From Candidatus Poseidoniaceae archaeon (GTDB taxonomy: Archaea > Thermoplasmatota > Poseidoniia > Poseidoniales > Poseidoniaceae), in contig JAKMFY010000163.1 of NCBI GenBank assembly GCA_022425185.1, forward strand, positions 1-17,640: 17,640 nt of DNA, written 5' to 3'. Every line of letters begins with the position of its first letter. The stretch's first letter is position 1. The position numbers and the translations under genes are program-made. The notes under the pieces are model-generated. The model was not told the origin of the DNA and ran no database searches. It saw nothing but the letters and a program-made list of their open reading frames with translations. Positions 14,279 through 17,640 of this stretch are shown in pieces.

Positions 14279-14283
14279 ACCGT

Positions 14284-14574
14284 TCAATCTTCAGTTGGAG
14301 GAGTTCCTTCCTCATCCATACCTACGATTTCGTAGTTTGATGGGAATAATGCGATAATGACTCCAGCGATGAGACTGAGCAATCCCCACATGAATTCTTG
14401 TTGAACGAAGAGCAGTTCAAGAGCGATAACACAGAGGACGAGCCCTCCGATATTTGAGGTCCAAACAAGCGTCTTGAACGTACCAAGCGATACACCTGTT
14501 GTACCATCTTTTCGATATGGTCCAAACTCTCCACCAAAACGTTGTGCTGACGGTTCTTTTCCTTTCTTTGACAT
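14284..14574 (-). CDS. Small two-helix membrane protein, unknown function
   Basis: This 96-residue protein has a basic, glycine-rich N-terminus (MSKKGKEPSAQRFGGEFGPY), membrane helices at about 37-57 and 62-77, and an acidic tail (MDEEGTPPTED). I do not recognise a family. The ATG is preceded by GAGGA seven bases upstream and lies ten bases after the ferredoxin stop, so it is probably translated from the same message. Its stop is five bases from the stop of the convergent Hdr-fusion gene. Position suggests a membrane partner for the ferredoxin or the membrane gene upstream, but the sequence offers no direct evidence. Confidence 0.78.
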   Translation of the reverse strand: MSKKGKEPSAQRFGGEFGPYRKDGTTGVSLGTFKTLVWTSNIGGLVLCVIALELLFVQQEFMWGLLSLIAGVIIALFPSNYEIVGMDEEGTPPTED

Positions 14575-14584
14575 CGTACATTCC

Positions 14585-14917
14585 TCATCGGTCGATCATG
14601 CTGATTGCATCTGTTGGACAAGCGAGAACACATAGCCTGCATCCAGTGCAAGCGTCTCTAATGATTTTCGCTTTTTGATTGCTTTCAACTTTGAGCAAGG
14701 CGCTCCTCATGGCCACCTTATACATTTCAATGGCATCATCATCACAAACGATTGTGCATTGATCACAACCGATACACAATGATTCTTGAACAAAAGCAAC
14801 AGCAGTCTCTCCTCCTTTGAGCGACGAATGCTGTACACCTCGCTGACGATTAAGGCTCGAACGAATACGCTTCGCCTCTTCTTCGCGACGACGCTTGAGG
14901 TCATCCGAGGACGTCAT
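14585..14917 (-). CDS. 2x[4Fe-4S] ferredoxin with charged N-terminal extension
   Basis: This is a bacterial-type dicluster ferredoxin of 110 residues, a cytoplasmic low-potential electron carrier. Cluster motif 1 is C48-IG-C51-DQ-C54-TIV-C58 and motif 2 is C90-TG-C93-RL-C96-VLA-C100-P. The last cysteine of motif 1 is followed by Asp, not the usual Pro. The motifs are separated by 31 residues, longer than in clostridial ferredoxins. The first 46 residues are a strongly charged, probably helical extension (DDLKRRREEEAKRIRSSLNR) without cofactor motifs. The ATG at 14917 lies 17 bases inside the upstream membrane-protein gene and follows AGGTGG, which suggests translational coupling. It could be the soluble donor or acceptor of the convergent Hdr-like complex, but that is inferred from proximity only. 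Confidence 0.92.
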   Translation of the reverse strand: MTSSDDLKRRREEEAKRIRSSLNRQRGVQHSSLKGGETAVAFVQESLCIGCDQCTIVCDDDAIEMYKVAMRSALLKVESNQKAKIIRDACTGCRLCVLACPTDAISMIDR

Positions 14918-15560
14918 GTTCCACCTGACTCATGGGTTGGCCTTCAAACTTGGCAACGCTCAAATTAACAAGAAGGTCACCAAAACAGTAGAATGCTCCA
15001 ACCAAGAGGGGTGGATTCCAAGCCGTCAGTCCTGTGTATGGTACAGAAGAAGCCCATGTCCAATTGCAGAGGTAAGTCCCCCACAATTCCATGGCGAGAG
15101 CAAGCCAAACCATTGTGGCATAAAGTCGAGGTTCTGGCCCCCATCGAATGAAACCGAACGTGAGAATCAACAATAGTACTGCAGAGGTATCTGTTCCTTT
15201 TACTGCTCCATAGAGAACGAGTGGCAACAGTGCTAGAATCAGATATACTGGCGATGAATGTGGAATTTTCTTGGCTACTCTGCGACCTAAATCAAACAAG
15301 AAATAATGGCCAACAGGGACAAAAAGCGGCATTAACCCTCTTTGATATTCATAAATCAACCACACTTCACTGAAGAACAATTCCATTGGTGTTGCGAATG
15401 CTAATACTGCCATCATTTCGATTCGTTCTTTACGATCAGTTTTGACGAAAAGATACAGGAAGATTCCAATGCACCAGATATCAACTGGCCATTGAGCATA
15501 CGTCGCTGAAACGAAGAGTCCAATTGCTATTGTCGTGATGTAAAGCAATTCACGACGCAT
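14901..15560 (-). CDS. Eight-helix membrane protein with a possible internal repeat, unknown function
   Basis: I do not recognise this 219-residue protein. About eight membrane helices are visible, near residues 4-20, 23-38, 47-68, 78-92, 104-119, 125-138, 147-165 and 184-202. The two halves look related. PMELFFSEVWLIYEY at 58-72 and VPVGHYFLFDLG at 81-92 resemble AMELWGTYLCNWTW at 156-169 and PPLLVGAFYCFGDL at 183-196, each pair containing intramembrane acidic residues. This suggests a duplication of a four-helix unit. The gene begins 31 bases after the glutamate-cysteine ligase stop and overlaps the ferredoxin start by 17 bases, so it belongs to that operon. The intramembrane Glu and His could bind a metal, quinone or lipid substrate, but this is speculation. 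Confidence 0.82.
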   Translation of the reverse strand: MRRELLYITTIAIGLFVSATYAQWPVDIWCIGIFLYLFVKTDRKERIEMMAVLAFATPMELFFSEVWLIYEYQRGLMPLFVPVGHYFLFDLGRRVAKKIPHSSPVYLILALLPLVLYGAVKGTDTSAVLLLILTFGFIRWGPEPRLYATMVWLALAMELWGTYLCNWTWASSVPYTGLTAWNPPLLVGAFYCFGDLLVNLSVAKFEGQPMSQVEHDVLG

Positions 15561-15591
15561 GGTTCTGCTACAAGCATCTCCTTTATCAGAA

Positions 15592-16797
15592 TCATGACGC
15601 TTTCATCGCTTCTAATTCAAGTCCCATAGCGAGCATTGAGAGTTCAGCGACCAATGCGTGCCAATTGTGCGCATGCGTCATGTATCCTGGCTCTTGATCA
15701 GAAGTGACGAATTGTGCACTCGGTGAATTGAGATTTCCTATGTCATCTCGTTTTGCATTAAGTCTGTAAAACCAGGATGATGCATCACCATCGACTAGAT
15801 AGACTACAGGTTCGACTGGGAAACCTTCTTGGGTTTTCATAAGAGTGGGAACGCCTTCTTGTATCAAGAAATCTTCAACATCTGTGGTTCCTTTCCCATA
15901 CATGAGTTTCTTCATCTTGCGATTGGAAAGATTGAGGAGTTGCTCTCCCGAGGTCACAGTCATGATTCCTAAGCCATAGGTTCCACGATTGTTTTTGACA
16001 TAGACAACAGGTTCTCTATCAAGGCCAAGAGATTGATATCGCTCTGAAAGAAGAGCGATGAATACATCAACCTCTTCAGCAAGTTTTACTCTGCAGGTTT
16101 CTTTTTCCAAACATTTATTCTCAGAGACAAATGAGTCACAAAGTAAGTGCCATGGTTCGATTCCAATTATTTCGCTTACTTCTTCGACAAGGGGGCGTAA
16201 ATGTTCAAAATGCATAGATTTCTTTCTCTTATGCCATCCCATTTGTGGATTGGGCAATATATGAGGGGACGAAAGCCCCTGTAAACCTTCATCAGTAAGA
16301 TCATTGTTGAGTAAAATAAAGTCCGGTTGTTCTCCATTTACCATAAGAACATCGTCAATAACGCCGACTTGATTCAATGGAAGTGGGCCATGAATTCCAT
16401 TAAGTGATTCAAATCCGTCAAGTTCGGGATTACCGATGGTACATCGATATCCTGCTGATTCAACCAACTTACATAACGTTCGAAGATTCTCAACATATCC
16501 TTGATTTCTCGTATGAGATTCAGGATAGATATGGACCCACTTACAATCAGGGTTATTTCGTTTGATGTGTTCTGAAATGCGATTTGTGAGATGAGGTAAA
16601 TCCGAATCAGAGGTGTTATTGAAGCCTGCAGGGAATTGATTGGCATCGACAACCGCTATTTTCCATCCTGCATCACGGACATCCACGCTTCCGTAAATTG
16701 GGACCTCTATGGATGAACGTTTTTTATTCATCCATTTGGTCAATTCATCACGCTTTTCTTCGAGTCGATTGCTTAAATCATGTAAGAATGTCATCAT
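15592..16797 (-). CDS. gshA: Glutamate-cysteine ligase, GshA family of ATP-grasp-like type (PF08886-like)
   Basis: This 401-residue protein matches the glutamate-cysteine ligase family first defined in Acidithiobacillus-type and other proteobacteria, which forms gamma-glutamylcysteine from Glu, Cys and ATP. The family landmarks are VDVRDAGWKIAVVDANQFP (38-56) followed by AGFNN, the nucleotide/metal segment VYVKNNRGTYGLGIMTV (265-281), LIQEGVPT (311-318), EPVVYLVDG (329-337) and FYRLNAKRDDIGNLNSP (343-359). Length fits the family. The start overlaps the stop of the asparagine-synthetase-like gene as ATGATGA. A Shine-Dalgarno GAGGTGAT at 16805-16798 lies directly before the first ATG and is better spaced for the second ATG at 16794, so the protein may begin one residue later. 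The product would be cytoplasmic. Confidence in the family is high; the in vivo thiol is not known. Confidence 0.85.
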   Translation of the reverse strand: MMTFLHDLSNRLEEKRDELTKWMNKKRSSIEVPIYGSVDVRDAGWKIAVVDANQFPAGFNNTSDSDLPHLTNRISEHIKRNNPDCKWVHIYPESHTRNQGYVENLRTLCKLVESAGYRCTIGNPELDGFESLNGIHGPLPLNQVGVIDDVLMVNGEQPDFILLNNDLTDEGLQGLSSPHILPNPQMGWHKRKKSMHFEHLRPLVEEVSEIIGIEPWHLLCDSFVSENKCLEKETCRVKLAEEVDVFIALLSERYQSLGLDREPVVYVKNNRGTYGLGIMTVTSGEQLLNLSNRKMKKLMYGKGTTDVEDFLIQEGVPTLMKTQEGFPVEPVVYLVDGDASSWFYRLNAKRDDIGNLNSPSAQFVTSDQEPGYMTHAHNWHALVAELSMLAMGLELEAMKAS

Positions 16798-17640
16798 ATC
16801 ACCTCATTTAATAGATCATCAAGAGTTCTGTTCTGCAAGTGAAGCCCATGCCCTTGCAGATGTATGGACTCGAACAAACCAAGTCCCAAAGCAATTTCTG
16901 GTTGTCTCTTTAGAACCTTTTCGCACACAGTCCATTTTGACGAAATGTCTTGTATTTGAGATGCATATTCACCAAGGCAGGACGAAAGGAGTGTTGGAGA
17001 AGTTGCAGTCCCAGCAGGTAGTTTCTTTCGATAAACAACGGATTCAGGAAGGTTCGTCAACGCTGCAGCTGAGCGCAAGGCTTTCTTTTCCAAACCCTTC
17101 GATGGAAGACGTTGATTCATCGGAAGGTGCATTGCTTCTTGTCGATGTGCACGTCCAAGGAAAGGAACTCGAACTTCCAGTGAATGGGCCATAGAGTGTC
17201 GATCAACAAGACGAAGTTGGAAATTACTAAGCTGACCATGATCCATTTCGAACTGTAATGTCTTTTGTAACGAACTCAAGTGAGTTGACGGGCGATGATC
17301 TTGTGTCCACCAGTGAGAGTTGTCTGACAACGATTCGGTTTGGAGAGTTGACGCGAAGGGGTGATCGATATCAGACATTCGAGTCTCAAGTTGTTGTTGA
17401 TGATGCTTCAAATCCACATATCGGGGATATCCAGCATGTATCTCGTCTGCTCCCTGACCGCATAGGCCAACACGTACGGCTTTCGACATTTGCTGAAACA
17501 AAGGTTGGAAGAATAAAACAGAGACATCTAAGTCTTCACCATGCCAAGAAAGTGATGGTAAGTGAGTGGAAAATGAATCGGAATCCATAATCGATTGGTG
17601 ATGCTCTAAATCCAATGACGATGCTACGAGTTCAGCAGCC
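16794..17640 (-). CDS. Asparagine-synthetase-like protein (AsnB family), partial, N-terminus off the right edge
   Basis: Only the C-terminal 282 residues lie in the window; the frame is still open at base 17640, so the TTG at 17615 is not the start. Visible AsnB synthetase-domain motifs are VGLCGQGADEIHAGYPRY (usual form LSGxGADElFgGY), the RHSMAHSLEVRVPFLGR segment (usual SMAHGLEVRVPFLD), and SKGLEKKALRSAA with LPESVVYRKKLPAGTATS near the C-terminus. The N-terminal glutaminase domain and the SGGxDS ATP-binding loop would be outside the window. Members use ATP and glutamine to amidate a carboxylate, usually aspartate. PFLG in place of PFLD and other deviations, plus a four-base overlap with the glutamate-cysteine ligase gene, suggest it could act on another substrate; that part is inference. 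Confidence 0.88.
   Translation of the reverse strand, partial: AAELVASSLDLEHHQSIMDSDSFSTHLPSLSWHGEDLDVSVLFFQPLFQQMSKAVRVGLCGQGADEIHAGYPRYVDLKHHQQQLETRMSDIDHPFASTLQTESLSDNSHWWTQDHRPSTHLSSLQKTLQFEMDHGQLSNFQLRLVDRHSMAHSLEVRVPFLGRAHRQEAMHLPMNQRLPSKGLEKKALRSAAALTNLPESVVYRKKLPAGTATSPTLLSSCLGEYASQIQDISSKWTVCEKVLKRQPEIALGLGLFESIHLQGHGLHLQNRTLDDLLNEVI
16798..16805 (-). promoter_or_regulatory. Shine-Dalgarno site of gshA inside the end of the asnB-like gene
   Basis: GAGGTGAT on the minus strand abuts the first of two consecutive ATG codons (16797 and 16794). Spacing favours the second, so translation may begin at 16794. The site and the overlapping stop/start indicate coupled translation. Confidence 0.6.

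Noticed and set aside
1..17640. CRISPR array, insertion sequence, integrase site or prophage
   Set aside because: No regularly spaced repeats, transposase motifs, terminal inverted repeats or phage genes were seen, and the tRNA is not followed by a duplicated tRNA end.

Overview
This window looks like a piece of a Thermoplasmata-related archaeal genome, most likely a marine Poseidoniales (Marine Group II) type; that placement is inference. The evidence is an archaeal RNA polymerase subunit B that is not split into B' and B'', an adjacent RpoH, an archaeal RNase P protein (Pop5-like), Shine-Dalgarno sites of the GAGGTGAT type, tightly packed genes, and a tRNA without an encoded CCA. No mobile element, CRISPR array or phage gene was seen, and no gap between genes exceeds about 150 bases.

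Layout. Bases 1-3254 (minus strand) hold information-processing genes: tRNA-Lys(TTT), then rpoH with a long N-terminal extension, then rpoB, which runs off the left edge. Bases 3381-4799 (plus) encode an unusual fusion of a HemK/PrmC-type methyltransferase with a biotin-protein ligase. Bases 4765-5687 (minus) hold a Pop5-like RNase P subunit followed by a small two-helix membrane protein. Bases 5772-7064 (plus) encode a ten-helix membrane protein of unknown function. Bases 7061-8307 (minus) hold a two-gene unit: a small TPR protein, then a short divergent FtsZ-family GTPase.

The centre of interest is the plus-strand operon at 8451-14278, which encodes a quinol-oxidising cytochrome b/Rieske complex of unusual build. 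It holds a membrane-anchored extracytoplasmic protein with a CLCH motif, a two-helix membrane protein, a Tat-type Rieske Fe-S protein, and a b6-type cytochrome b. That cytochrome b keeps the four haem histidines and the cysteine that binds haem c-n in b6f complexes. The last gene is a 938-residue fusion. It joins the cytochrome b C-terminal half (subunit IV-like, PDWY motif) to an extracytoplasmic domain, a further membrane helix, and a cytoplasmic HdrD/GlpC-like module with two ferredoxin-type [4Fe-4S] motifs and two complete CCG domains. The predicted topology puts the Hdr-like module on the same (cytoplasmic) side as the n-side quinone site and the haem c-n cysteine. This suggests direct electron exchange between a cytoplasmic donor or disulfide and the quinone pool.

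Converging on that operon, the minus-strand cluster 17640-14284 encodes the C-terminal part of an asparagine-synthetase-like protein, a GshA-type glutamate-cysteine ligase, an eight-helix membrane protein with a possible internal duplication, a 2x[4Fe-4S] ferredoxin and a small membrane protein. A low-molecular-weight thiol pathway and a ferredoxin thus sit beside a complex carrying a heterodisulfide-reductase-like module. This makes a thiol/disulfide or ferredoxin link to the complex a reasonable but unproven idea.
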